From NCBI RefSeq assembly GCF_037892605.1, contig NZ_JBBKTU010000001.1, forward strand, positions 1,922,001-1,986,000: a DNA stretch of 64,000 bases, in the 5' to 3' direction. The DNA comes from Lacibacter sp. H407 (GTDB lineage: Bacteria > Bacteroidota > Bacteroidia > Chitinophagales > Chitinophagaceae). Below, piece by piece: positions 42,910 to 51,303 of the stretch. Position numbers and translations under genes: made by a program. Position 1 is the first letter of the stretch, and each line of letters begins with the position of its first letter. The notes below the pieces were generated by a model, which was given only the letters and a program-made list of their open reading frames with translations, was not told where the DNA came from and searched no databases.

Positions 42910-43605
42910 TTGTCAGTTGTTTATTTAATTCCCGCTCCGTTAGACGAAGAAAGTGTGCAAGTAATTCCGGCTTATGTGCTGGAAGCAGTAAAACAATGCA
43001 ATGTGTTTTTTGTAGAGAACGATCGCACAGCACGTCGTTATCTCAAGAAACTGGATAAGACGCTGGTGATTGATGATTACGACTGGATCGTGATTCATAA
43101 AGCAGAAGCGCAGGTAAAGAATCAGTTGATGCAAAAGCTGAAAGCCGGTAAAACCATCGGCATCATTAGTGAAGCAGGTTGCCCAGGCATTGCCGATCCC
43201 GGACAAATATTGGTTGAAACTGCACATCAACAGGGAGCAACCATCAAACCATTGGTAGGACCAAGTTCTATTTTATTGGCATTGATGGGAAGTGGGATGA
43301 ACGGGCAACAATTTTCATTTGTCGGTTATTTGCCCATTGAAGAACCGAATCGCAAACGCAAGTTGAATCAACTGGAAGAATTATCTGCAAGGCAACAAAG
43401 TACACAGGTATTCATTGAAACACCTTACCGTAACAATCAACTGCTGGAAACAATCTTGAAAGCCTGCAAACCGCAGACACGTATTTGTATTGCAGCAAAT
43501 TTAACAGCAGCCAATGAAGTAATTCAAACCAAAACAGTGGCTGAGTGGAAAAAACAAATTCCGGATCTGCATAAAATTCCTGTGATTTTTTGTCTGATGG
43601 GATAA
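42910..43605 (+). CDS. RsmI-like tetrapyrrole-methylase-fold SAM methyltransferase
   Basis: The 231-residue protein starts with TTG at 42910, giving the natural opening SVVYLIPAPLDE. It has the TP-methylase fold of RsmI: GIISEAGCPGIADPGQILVETAHQQG near residues 85-110 and PLVGPSSILLALMGSGMNGQQFSFVGYLP near 114-142. RsmI itself methylates the 2'-OH of C1402 in 16S rRNA and is about 280 residues. This one is the shorter variant without the C-terminal extension, so it may have a different target. Confidence 0.85.
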   Translation: MSVVYLIPAPLDEESVQVIPAYVLEAVKQCNVFFVENDRTARRYLKKLDKTLVIDDYDWIVIHKAEAQVKNQLMQKLKAGKTIGIISEAGCPGIADPGQILVETAHQQGATIKPLVGPSSILLALMGSGMNGQQFSFVGYLPIEEPNRKRKLNQLEELSARQQSTQVFIETPYRNNQLLETILKACKPQTRICIAANLTAANEVIQTKTVAEWKKQIPDLHKIPVIFCLMG

Positions 43606-43627
43606 ATAAAACAAGTTGCGAGTTGAA

Positions 43628-43688
43628 AGTTATGGGTTAAATGTTATTGAGAATGTTAGAGACTGATAGATCTTGAGAACCCATAACT
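43628..43688. repeat. Inverted repeat AGTTATGGGTT/AACCCATAACT
   Basis: A perfect 11-bp inverted pair at 43628-43638 and 43678-43688 lies in the 106-nt gap between convergent genes, with a 39-nt spacer. Adjacent imperfect copies (AACCCTTAACTCATAACC) suggest a small palindromic repeat. It might act as a shared terminator, but there is no T run. Confidence 0.5.
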
Positions 43689-43711
43689 CTTAACCCTTAA
43701 CTCATAACCAT

Positions 43712-45346
43712 TTACTTCCGTTTATAAAACACAAACCCATTCTTTCTTCCAATCACTTCTACTTTGTCTCCGTGTTTCTCCATCACTTCTTTTTCAAATG
43801 TATTCTTACTGATAAAGTATGTAGGCTTATCTACATTGCCGGTCAATAGCCAGTTCTCATCTTTTGCTTCTTTGCGCAGATCGGGTTTGATGCGTGTGTA
43901 GAAATATTGCGCATAGCTTTTATAGCCCAGTGTTTTGATGTATACATCTTTTCCCTGTAATGATTCGTAAAATTCAATGGCCGCATGCTGCGAGTATTTT
44001 TCAATGCGTGGTGTAAACAAGGTGAGTAATACCTGCATGGCACCAATACAGGCAATGAGTAATAGAAAAATTGCTTTTTGAAATTTCTTTTGTTGCAACC
44101 AAACGGCGCTTACAATTACTGCAATAAAAAATAACACACCCGGGATCATTAAGAAATAATTCCATTTTACATCAGCTTCCACATTGCCCATTGCAAATGC
44201 ATCCTTGGTGAGCAATGGTTTGATCCAGTCGATATTGTTGCCGATCAGTGGCAATGCAATGAACAGAATACTCCAGATAATACCAATGAATAGCAAACCA
44301 AACTTTTGCCAGCCTTTCAATTGTGCTGTACGATTGACTAAACCATACACAGTTGATGCAGCTAAATAGCCAATGGGTAAATAAGTGAAGGATGAATAAT
44401 GGACGATCTTTGTTTTTACGATGGTGAAAACGACCAATATCACGATCAACGATGCGATCATAAACATGCGGAAATATTGCTGATGCCTGTTTTCGTGCAG
44501 TTGATTTTTATAACGGAAGATCAGCAACGAAGCAGGAAAGCAACCGATGAGCACCACCACAAAATGATACAACAAAAATCCACCGTGCCCTGCATCTTTT
44601 GTTTTGAACAAACGAATCTGGTAAGTGATAAATTCATTTACAAACCACCAGCCATGCTGAGCGATCTCTAAGCCAAACCAGATCATCGTTACCAACAAAA
44701 CGATCAATCCCCAACTAAGATAATATTTGATCGATACCCAACCTTTCCATCGATTAAAGAGAAGAAACAAACCATAACTCAGTAATACCACCAGCATTGC
44801 AACCGGGCCTTTGGTTAAAATAGCAACGCCTGTAAAGAACCCTGATAAAACCAAATGCGACATAAAGTTTTGTCGCTCCTCTTTCGCAGAAAGAAAACGA
44901 CTGAGAAAATAAATGCCCAGAAAAATAAACAGGTTGAACCACGGATCGATGATGCCACTTTTGAAATACAGGTGCGGCAAAAATGTTCCGGCATAGATCA
45001 ACACCCACCAAAAGGCAAACCGTTCATTATGTAATCGTTTGCCAATTCCAAAAAGAATTAAGAGTGTTGCTATACCGCAAAGTGCATTCGGGAGCCGTGC
45101 AGCAAATTCATTTACACCAAATAGTTTCATTGCTGCCACCTGCATCCAAAAAAATAAGGGTGGTTTTTCCCAGAAGGGTTCATAGTTGATCTGCACCTGC
45201 ATGTAGTTGTTGGTCTCGATCATTTCACGTGCACTCTCAGCAAAGTTGATCTCGTCCCAATCAAACAACGGCACATTGCCAAGCGAATGAAAAAATAATA
45301 ACGCAGCAACTACTGCAATGAGTAAATACGATGCAAGACGGTTCAT
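43712..45346 (-). CDS. GT39/ArnT-like membrane glycosyltransferase
   Basis: This 544-residue GT-C protein has about 11-12 hydrophobic segments. The first periplasmic loop carries the acidic motif DWDEINFAESAREM near residues 28-41, followed by EPFWEKPPLFFW. These are the hallmarks of the PMT/ArnT family, which use polyprenyl-phosphate sugars. The C-terminal 100 residues form a small soluble domain (VYIKTLGYKSYAQYFYTR). It probably adds a sugar to lipid A or another surface acceptor; the acceptor is unknown. The gene stands alone, upstream of the rpoD terminator region. Confidence 0.88.
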   Translation of the reverse strand: MNRLASYLLIAVVAALLFFHSLGNVPLFDWDEINFAESAREMIETNNYMQVQINYEPFWEKPPLFFWMQVAAMKLFGVNEFAARLPNALCGIATLLILFGIGKRLHNERFAFWWVLIYAGTFLPHLYFKSGIIDPWFNLFIFLGIYFLSRFLSAKEERQNFMSHLVLSGFFTGVAILTKGPVAMLVVLLSYGLFLLFNRWKGWVSIKYYLSWGLIVLLVTMIWFGLEIAQHGWWFVNEFITYQIRLFKTKDAGHGGFLLYHFVVVLIGCFPASLLIFRYKNQLHENRHQQYFRMFMIASLIVILVVFTIVKTKIVHYSSFTYLPIGYLAASTVYGLVNRTAQLKGWQKFGLLFIGIIWSILFIALPLIGNNIDWIKPLLTKDAFAMGNVEADVKWNYFLMIPGVLFFIAVIVSAVWLQQKKFQKAIFLLLIACIGAMQVLLTLFTPRIEKYSQHAAIEFYESLQGKDVYIKTLGYKSYAQYFYTRIKPDLRKEAKDENWLLTGNVDKPTYFISKNTFEKEVMEKHGDKVEVIGRKNGFVFYKRK

Positions 45347-45382
45347 GGTAATTACGAAGATAAAGAAACTGAACGTTCATGA

Positions 45383-45467
45383 AAGGTTGCCAGCCTTTTT
45401 GTACAAAGGGTTGCCAAGCTTTTTGCAAGTGTATTATTTCATTCTAATCCTTAAGGTTGGCAACCCT
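45383..45467. repeat. Palindromic repeat family, second locus
   Basis: AAGGTTGCCAGCCTT (45383), AAAGGGTTGCCAAGC (45405) and AAGGTTGGCAACCCT (45453) are related to the 38802 palindrome; the last is identical to its right arm. The arms at 45405 and 45453 form an interrupted inverted pair. Confidence 0.7.
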
Positions 45468-45483
45468 GACTAAATTTCCTCAA

Positions 45484-45513
45484 TAAAAAAAACGGGAGCT
45501 GAAAGCTCCCGTT
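45484..45513 (-). terminator. Terminator after rpoD
   Basis: A ten-pair stem AACGGGAGCT/AGCTCCCGTT with a GAA loop is followed on the minus strand by TTTTTTATT, 23 nt past the stop codon. Confidence 0.9.
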
Positions 45514-45536
45514 CCAATTGCGTAAAGTTTATTTCA

Positions 45537-46403
45537 TTAGCCTAGATATCCTTTTAAGAGTTTACAACGGCTGTTGGTCTTTAATTTACTGATGGCCTTG
45601 TCTTTGATCTGGCGTACACGCTCACGTGTTAAGTTAAAGCGTTCGCCAATATCTTCCAGGCTCAATGGATGATCAACACCAATACCAAAGAAATAACGGA
45701 TCACATCCTGCTGGCGCTCGGTCAATGTTTTAAGCGACCGTGTGATCTCTGTTTGCAATGATTCTGTGTGATCCAGTGCACCATCTGTTGCTCCGGCATT
45801 TGGATTTTCCATCACATCCATCAATGTATTTTCTTCACCATCACTCAATGGCGAATCCATACTTAAATGGCGGGATGAAATACTGAGAGTTGATGATACT
45901 TCTTCAATTTCCAGTTCCAGCATTTCTGCCAGTTCCTCAGCTGAAGGTTCACGTTCGTACTCCTGTTCCAGTTGCGAAAAAGCTTTGTTGATGCGATTGG
46001 TTAATCCCACTTTATTCAGCGGCAAACGAACAATACGTGATTGCTCGGCCAATGCCTGCAGAATACTTTGACGGATCCACCAAACGGCATAGGAAATAAA
46101 TTTGAAACCACGGGTCTCATCAAAACGTTGTGCCGCTTTGATCAATCCTAAATTTCCTTCATTGATAAGATCGGGGAGTGAGAGGCCTTGATTCTGGTAT
46201 TGTTTTGCAACAGATACAACAAATCGAAGATTAGCTTTTGTTAAACGATCGAGTGCACGTTGGTCACCTTGTTTAATTCGTTCAGCAAGTTTTACTTCCT
46301 CTTCCGGAGTAATTAATTCCACTTTCCCGATTTCCTGCAGATACTTTTCAAGACTCTGCGATTCACGGTTAGTGATAGATTTTGTGATTTTGAGTTGGCG
46401 CAT
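45537..46403 (-). CDS. rpoD: Primary RNA polymerase sigma factor (RpoD/SigA)
   Basis: From the start [15 protein letters not shown], standard for Bacteroidota, the protein has 288 residues; the frame is open a further 53 codons upstream but that part is not conserved-looking. Region 1.2 is seen in [19 protein letters not shown], region 2 in [32 protein letters not shown] and [10 protein letters not shown], region 3 in [10 protein letters not shown], and region 4 in [25 protein letters not shown]. Region 1.1 is missing, as is typical in this phylum. It directs transcription from TAnnTTTG-type promoters such as those noted in this window. Confidence 0.96.
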   Translation of the reverse strand: MRQLKITKSITNRESQSLEKYLQEIGKVELITPEEEVKLAERIKQGDQRALDRLTKANLRFVVSVAKQYQNQGLSLPDLINEGNLGLIKAAQRFDETRGFKFISYAVWWIRQSILQALAEQSRIVRLPLNKVGLTNRINKAFSQLEQEYEREPSAEELAEMLELEIEEVSSTLSISSRHLSMDSPLSDGEENTLMDVMENPNAGATDGALDHTESLQTEITRSLKTLTERQQDVIRYFFGIGVDHPLSLEDIGERFNLTRERVRQIKDKAISKLKTNSRCKLLKGYLG

Positions 46404-46712
46404 GCTCATAAGCTTTGGTTTTAGGTTACATTGATGTGTTTCATAGTTCCGGACCACTTTTCCCAGATTATGTAATAAATCACAAAGAAAAACCTTTACA
46501 TTACCTGAGTATTTGGCCTTAAAACTGACTCCTAATTTAACCTTATTTGCTAAATCAGCCAAAAAAAAGCCCCGTCTGGCTTGAATTACGGGAAAAATAC
46601 TTGGTTTTGTTTAACTGTTTCAAAGTTTAGGTTAAACAGGATTTAGAATTTAAAATTTTGATTACTGAGTTATTTTTTTATTATTGCACCAAATCGCTTT
46701 GCGAAACTGAAA
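46404..46712. other. 309-nt divergent promoter region of rpoD and the START-domain gene
   Basis: The two genes diverge from this A/T-rich gap. No exact TTTG/TAnnTTTG pair was found on either strand, although several TTTG elements occur. On the rpoD side the leader could be long, and the first 159 nt upstream of rpoD keep an open frame, but without recognisable content. Confidence 0.4.
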
Positions 46713-47096
46713 ATGAGTAAGAAAGTTTTATACACACTGGAATTTCCCGTACGGTGTTCGCCCGGTATTTTATATGAATTTTTAGCTACACCCTCAGGGC
46801 TCCAGGAATGGTTTGCTGACAGGGTTGATGAACGTGATGGTATTTATTCTTTTAATTGGGAAGGCTCAGACGAAAAAGCTGAAATGCTGGAAAGTGAGCA
46901 GGATAAATTTGTACGTTATCGTTGGTTGCATATGGCCAAAGACGAATATTTTGAATTCAGAATAGAACGCACAGAGATTTCCAACCAAACTATTTTGCTG
47001 ATCAAAGATTTTGCTGATAAAAAGGAAATCAAAGACCAGAGCAGGTTATGGGAATACCAGGTGAAAGATCTGTTTCACCGCATCGGTAGCTTTTAA
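46713..47096 (+). CDS. START-like/AHSA1-type domain protein
   Basis: This 127-residue single-domain protein has the Bet v1/START fold as in AHSA1-like proteins of Bacteroidota: LEFPVRCSPGILYEFLATPSGLQEWFADRV near residues 9-38 and WEGSDEKAEMLESEQDKFVRYRW near 49-71. Such proteins bind hydrophobic ligands or partner proteins. No catalytic residues are evident. It ends with a 4-nt overlap with the convergent hypothetical gene at 47093. Confidence 0.88.
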   Translation: MSKKVLYTLEFPVRCSPGILYEFLATPSGLQEWFADRVDERDGIYSFNWEGSDEKAEMLESEQDKFVRYRWLHMAKDEYFEFRIERTEISNQTILLIKDFADKKEIKDQSRLWEYQVKDLFHRIGSF

Positions 47097-47689
47097 TTTT
47101 CATAAAGGAGCTGCATCAATTGCTGAAACGATTGTTCCAGTAAGTTTTCTGCATTTTCCCATTCTGCAAAACTGTGTTGAAATGCGATCTTCAGTATCCT
47201 TTTTTCTGAAAGGTCAGTTGCATTATTTCTTACGGGCTGCATGTTATCGCTTCTGAAATGATGCATCCATTCCTCATCACCCACATTGATCCATGCATTG
47301 TTGTAAGATGTGGCAAGCAGTTGCTGCTGTATATTACTTCTGAATTGTTCGAGATACATTCCTTTCAATTGCAGTGTAATACTGAAAAAATTTCCCCACC
47401 AGAAAAACGTACGGATAGCCAACACGTTTTCTTTTCCAAAACAACGTGGATAATCCAGCATCACATAGGGAAGGCCTTCATAATTTTCTCCTTTGGATAT
47501 TTTGGGCGATGCTAATAGTGTTTCAGCAGGTAATAGTTGCAGCGGTGAATGTGCCTGATACTGTTCACTCAGTTTCCCAAACAACACATATACTTTTTCG
47601 ATGATCCGGTTCTTTGTTAAAATCCATTCAGCATCTGCTACTAATTGCTGCTCAAAAGCCGAAAGACTTACATTTGCTGAATCCTGCAT
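47093..47689 (-). CDS. Conserved-looking hypothetical protein
   Basis: The 198-residue soluble protein has no signal peptide or membrane segment. It contains helices at both ends (FEQQLVADAEWILTKNRIIEKVYVLFGKLSEQY; WENAENLLEQSFQQLMQLLYEN) and a central Trp- and aromatic-rich part (LPYVMLDYPRCFG, IRTFFWWGNFFSITLQLKG). I do not recognise a family. It overlaps the START gene by 4 nt at its end, and its start is only 14 nt from the divergent LptF/G start, so each gene's promoter must lie inside the other's coding region or the true start of one is further in. Confidence 0.75.
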   Translation of the reverse strand: MQDSANVSLSAFEQQLVADAEWILTKNRIIEKVYVLFGKLSEQYQAHSPLQLLPAETLLASPKISKGENYEGLPYVMLDYPRCFGKENVLAIRTFFWWGNFFSITLQLKGMYLEQFRSNIQQQLLATSYNNAWINVGDEEWMHHFRSDNMQPVRNNATDLSEKRILKIAFQHSFAEWENAENLLEQSFQQLMQLLYEN

Positions 47690-47703
47690 AAAAAAGAAGA
47701 TCA

Positions 47704-49134
47704 GTGATTAAAAAGTTAGACAAACTTATTATAAAAGCATTTATCGGGCCCTTTCTTGCCACATTCTTTATTGCTTTGTTTATCCTGGTTGTTCAATTCT
47801 TCTGGTTATACATTGATGATTTTGTTGGGAAGGGGATCGATACGTTTACATTACTGCAATTCATAGCTTATGTAAGTACCACGCTGGTGCCGCTTGCATT
47901 GCCGCTAGGTGTGTTATTATCTTCTATCATGACATTTGGTAACCTTGGTGAATCGTTTGAGTTGGTTGCCATTAAGAGTGCCGGTATTCCGCTTATACGC
48001 TTTATGCGGCCGGTGCTGGTTGTATCTGCATTACTGGGCTTGGTGGCGTTTGCATTTGCCAACTATGTAATTCCCGTTGCTGAATTAAAAATGCGCACAC
48101 TATTGTATGATATACGTGTAGCCAAACCCGCCTTTGATATCAAAGAAGGAATTTTTTATAAGAAGCTGGATGGATATACGATCAAGATCGGCCGGAAAGA
48201 AAACGATTCCATCATTTACAATGTGGTGATCTACGAGCACAACTATTCACTGCAGGATAATATTATTCTGGCAGAAAGAGGCACCATGACCATTTCACCC
48301 GATCAACGCTTTCTTGCGTTTAATCTCAAAAACGGATGGCGTTACCAGGAAAAAGGGAATGCAGGTACAACCGAAACAGAATATTATCGACTAGGATTTC
48401 GTGAGTACAAAAAAGTATTTGATCTCAGTTCGTTCAAACTTAATAAAACAGCGGATTCCACTTTCAAGACCTATTACAAAATGCTCAGCTTAACACAGCT
48501 GAATACGGTGGTGGATTCGTTGCAGGATAAAGTAAAAAGCCTGCATGTAAAGTCCCGTCGTGATTTGAGGCCAACACTTCCGTTGCAATCGGTGCCGGAT
48601 AGTGTTTGGAAAAAACATAAACCTGTTGCTAAGAAAGTAAAGACGATGGAAGAACTGATCCCGGATTCATTACGTCGTAATGTGTATTCGTATGCCATGT
48701 CAAAAATTTCATCGGCAAAAAGCTCGGTTGAATTTTTATCGTACGATTATGCTGAACAACAAAAACAGTTGCGCTTGCATAAGTTGGAACGGCATCGCAA
48801 ATTCACGTTGTCATTTGCCTGTATTGTTTTGTTTTTAATTGGAGCACCACTTGGTTCTATTATCCGTAAAGGTGGGCTGGGCCTTCCGCTGGTGATATCG
48901 GTATTCTTTTTTATCGTATTTCATATTGTGAACACTACCGGTGAAAAATTAGTAAAGGAAGATGCCATGCAACCAATGGCCGGTATGTGGCTGTCTACAG
49001 CCATATTGATACCGATCGGAATTTTTCTTACATGGAAAGCCATGCAGGATTCAAACCTGTTCAATGCAGAGTTTTATTACCGTACCCTGCGAAAGTTGAA
49101 ACTCAATCGATTTCTGAAAGAAAAGCAACAGTAG
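47704..49134 (+). CDS. LptF/LptG-family lipopolysaccharide export permease
   Basis: This 476-residue protein begins with GTG at 47704 (IKKLDKLIIKAFIGPFLATFF). It has three hydrophobic segments before residue 125, a large periplasmic beta-jellyroll part of about 250 residues, and three more segments after about 365. This is the YjgP/YjgQ layout. Conserved parts include LVPLALPLGVLLSSIMTFGNLGESFELVAIKSAGI near 58-92 and FLIGAPLGSIIRKGGLGLPLV near 379-399. With LptB it drives lipopolysaccharide from the inner membrane to the Lpt bridge. Bacteroidota usually carry two such permeases; the other is not in the window. Confidence 0.93.
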   Translation: MIKKLDKLIIKAFIGPFLATFFIALFILVVQFFWLYIDDFVGKGIDTFTLLQFIAYVSTTLVPLALPLGVLLSSIMTFGNLGESFELVAIKSAGIPLIRFMRPVLVVSALLGLVAFAFANYVIPVAELKMRTLLYDIRVAKPAFDIKEGIFYKKLDGYTIKIGRKENDSIIYNVVIYEHNYSLQDNIILAERGTMTISPDQRFLAFNLKNGWRYQEKGNAGTTETEYYRLGFREYKKVFDLSSFKLNKTADSTFKTYYKMLSLTQLNTVVDSLQDKVKSLHVKSRRDLRPTLPLQSVPDSVWKKHKPVAKKVKTMEELIPDSLRRNVYSYAMSKISSAKSSVEFLSYDYAEQQKQLRLHKLERHRKFTLSFACIVLFLIGAPLGSIIRKGGLGLPLVISVFFFIVFHIVNTTGEKLVKEDAMQPMAGMWLSTAILIPIGIFLTWKAMQDSNLFNAEFYYRTLRKLKLNRFLKEKQQ

Positions 49135-49180
49135 GGTTCAACGCATTAGGTTGTACCTTGTACATACAAATCAGTTTATT

Positions 49181-49930
49181 ATGCCACAACATATTTCACG
49201 CCGCCGTTTTCTAAGTCAGTCAACAAAAACAACAGTTGCTGTAACCGCAGCAGGTATTGCAGGGGCCGATCTGTTAGCAGGTTGTGTTTCACCAAAAGTA
49301 GTGGGTGGCTCAGCAGCATTTGTTGGGTTTGAACAAACGCCATTGCCGTATGCATACAAAGATCTGGAGCCGGTGATCGATGCCCTGACGATGGAAATCC
49401 ATTACAGCAAACATGCTGCAGCATATGCCAGCAATCTCAACGATGCAGCAAAGGCAGAAAACGTCGATAAGTCGAAACCACTGGAATCCATTTTCAGTAA
49501 TATCTCTGCTTATTCTGCCAAGATGCGTAATAATGCCGGCGGCCATTACAACCACGAATTATTCTGGCGTTGTATGAAGCCTAACGGTGGCGGGCAACCT
49601 ACCGGACAATTGCTCACTTCCATCAATCAATCGTTTGGAAGTGTTGAAGCATTTCAAACACAGTTTACCGATGCAGGGAAAAACCGTTTTGGCAGCGGAT
49701 GGGCCTGGTTGTTTGTTGATGCAGATAAGAAACTGCGTATTGGTTCTACACCTAATCAGGACAATCCCCTTATGAATGTAAGTGATATAAAAGGTACACC
49801 GTTGCTAGGGCTCGATGTGTGGGAACATGCGTATTATCTCAAATACCAGAACAAACGTCCGGATTATATTGCTGCCTGGTGGAAAGTCGTGAACTGGGAT
49901 TTTGTACAACAACGTTTTGCTTCATTGTAA
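49181..49930 (+). CDS. Exported Fe/Mn superoxide dismutase
   Basis: The start MPQHISRRRFLSQ at 49181 gives 249 residues with a twin-arginine signal and a lipobox-like LLAGCVS near residue 36, so the enzyme is probably a Tat-exported lipoprotein. The SOD fold follows, with metal ligands His in EIHYSKHAAAYASN, His in NNAGGHYNHELFW, and Asp/His in DVWEHAYYLKYQNKRPDY. It converts superoxide to peroxide and oxygen. Most bacterial Fe/Mn SODs are cytoplasmic; export points to protection at the envelope. Fe versus Mn cannot be assigned from sequence alone. Confidence 0.93.
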   Translation: MPQHISRRRFLSQSTKTTVAVTAAGIAGADLLAGCVSPKVVGGSAAFVGFEQTPLPYAYKDLEPVIDALTMEIHYSKHAAAYASNLNDAAKAENVDKSKPLESIFSNISAYSAKMRNNAGGHYNHELFWRCMKPNGGGQPTGQLLTSINQSFGSVEAFQTQFTDAGKNRFGSGWAWLFVDADKKLRIGSTPNQDNPLMNVSDIKGTPLLGLDVWEHAYYLKYQNKRPDYIAAWWKVVNWDFVQQRFASL

Positions 49931-50011
49931 TTTTCCTTATACTTATTTCCCACTTTGCAGTATTGCAATGACTGTAAGGAAGCGTTACCTTGATGGATAA
50001 ACTACTGCATC

Positions 50012-50965
50012 ATGAGCACGGTTACCATTGCTACATTCAATTGCGAAAATCTATTTCGCCGTTACAGGTTCAATAAAAATCTCACAAAAGAACAAATAGA
50101 GAAGCGGATTGCTGATGGTTTTATTATTGATAAATCTGTTTTATCAACCGTTAACCAAACAGAACGGAAATTAACAGCAGATGCTATTAAGGCCACTAAA
50201 GCAGATATTGTTTGTTTGCAGGAAGTAGAGAATCTTGATACATTGAAAAACTTCGTTTCAGAATATCTTTCATCAAGCGGGTATAAATACAGAATGCTAA
50301 TTGATGCTAACGATCCACGCCTCATCGATGTAGCCATCATCAGCAAAATTCCTTTCGACTATGTAAAAACACATCAGTACTTAAAAAGCGGAAGCAGTGC
50401 TGTTTTTTCAAGAGATTGTCTTGAAGTGGAATTTTTGATTGCGGGAAAACCGCTGACTGTTTTTGTGAATCATTTCAAATCGATGTATGATGCAAGTAAT
50501 CTTTCACCTGCACAAAAAAGAGCAAAAACAGCAGCCCGGCGTGAACTGCAAACACAAGCGCTGCTCAATATTATCAAACAGAAATATAAAAACAATCCTG
50601 AGAAGGATAATTGGGTTGTAGTGGGTGATTTGAACGATTACCCCGATGATAAAACAAGCTTGAAAGAAATGCTGAATAGTGCGTGGATGGAAAACGTTGT
50701 GCAAACGAGAATCACAGATGTTGCTGAACAATGGACGCATTACTGGGATACAACAACTGTTCCCATTGAAGAGCGCTACAAACAGATCGATTATATTTTT
50801 CTTTCAAAACAACTGGCAACAACAAATCCTGCTGCTGTGCCACTTATTGTTCGAAAAGGACTGATCACCAAAGCAACACTTTACACCGGGGCCCGGTTTA
50901 CAAATGTTACCGATAAACAAGGTGCATCCGATCATTGCCCCGTTGCCATCACAATAAAACTGTAA
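50012..50965 (+). CDS. Endonuclease/exonuclease/phosphatase (EEP) family protein
   Basis: The 317-residue protein has the DNase I-like fold: FNCENLFRRY near residues 8-17, CLQEVENLDTLKNF near 68-81 with the metal-binding Glu, NHFKSMYDA near 151-159, VVGDLNDYPDD near 203-213 and a closing ASDHCPVAITI near 305-315 with the catalytic Asp-His. No signal peptide is present, so it is probably cytoplasmic. The family includes nucleases and phosphoesterases; the substrate is not evident. Confidence 0.88.
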   Translation: MSTVTIATFNCENLFRRYRFNKNLTKEQIEKRIADGFIIDKSVLSTVNQTERKLTADAIKATKADIVCLQEVENLDTLKNFVSEYLSSSGYKYRMLIDANDPRLIDVAIISKIPFDYVKTHQYLKSGSSAVFSRDCLEVEFLIAGKPLTVFVNHFKSMYDASNLSPAQKRAKTAARRELQTQALLNIIKQKYKNNPEKDNWVVVGDLNDYPDDKTSLKEMLNSAWMENVVQTRITDVAEQWTHYWDTTTVPIEERYKQIDYIFLSKQLATTNPAAVPLIVRKGLITKATLYTGARFTNVTDKQGASDHCPVAITIKL

Positions 50966-51303
50966 TAAAGAAAAATCAAAAAAGACTTGCAGAGAAGCAG
51001 GAAGCTATTAAATAGTCACAGCCCCTGCAGAAAACATCTTCACAAAGCAAGCAAGCGGGAAGTAGAATCTGCAGAGGCTGTTATGGATGCAATATTAACG
51101 AAGGAACCAGTTCAAAGTTGCACAAGTTTTAAACATTCATTTTTCTTTACATTTCTTTAACCTCTGGCGCAAAAATTGTCAATGTTCTGCAATACGATCG
51201 CCATTCAAACAGAGAGTTCGGCAAAACTTGGCAACCACCGTACGAACCCCTACTTTCGTACCCCGATTTGAAATCCGGAACTTCTAAACTCAAATTATTA
51301 TTT
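50966..51303. other. 338-nt gap with an inverted repeat and a promoter
   Basis: No coding frame is supported. A 14-position inverted pair with one mismatch, ACAGCCCCTGCAGA (51018) and TCTGCAGAGGCTGT (51068), forms a hairpin with a 36-nt loop. A promoter-like pair lies at 51228-51258. The rest shows nothing recognisable. Confidence 0.5.
51228..51258 (+). promoter_or_regulatory. Probable promoter of the M20 dipeptidase gene
   Basis: TTGG at 51228 and TACTTTCG at 51251-51258 are separated by 19 nt. The -7 box has one mismatch to TAnnTTTG. Transcription would start about 40 nt before the ATG at 51304. Confidence 0.5.
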
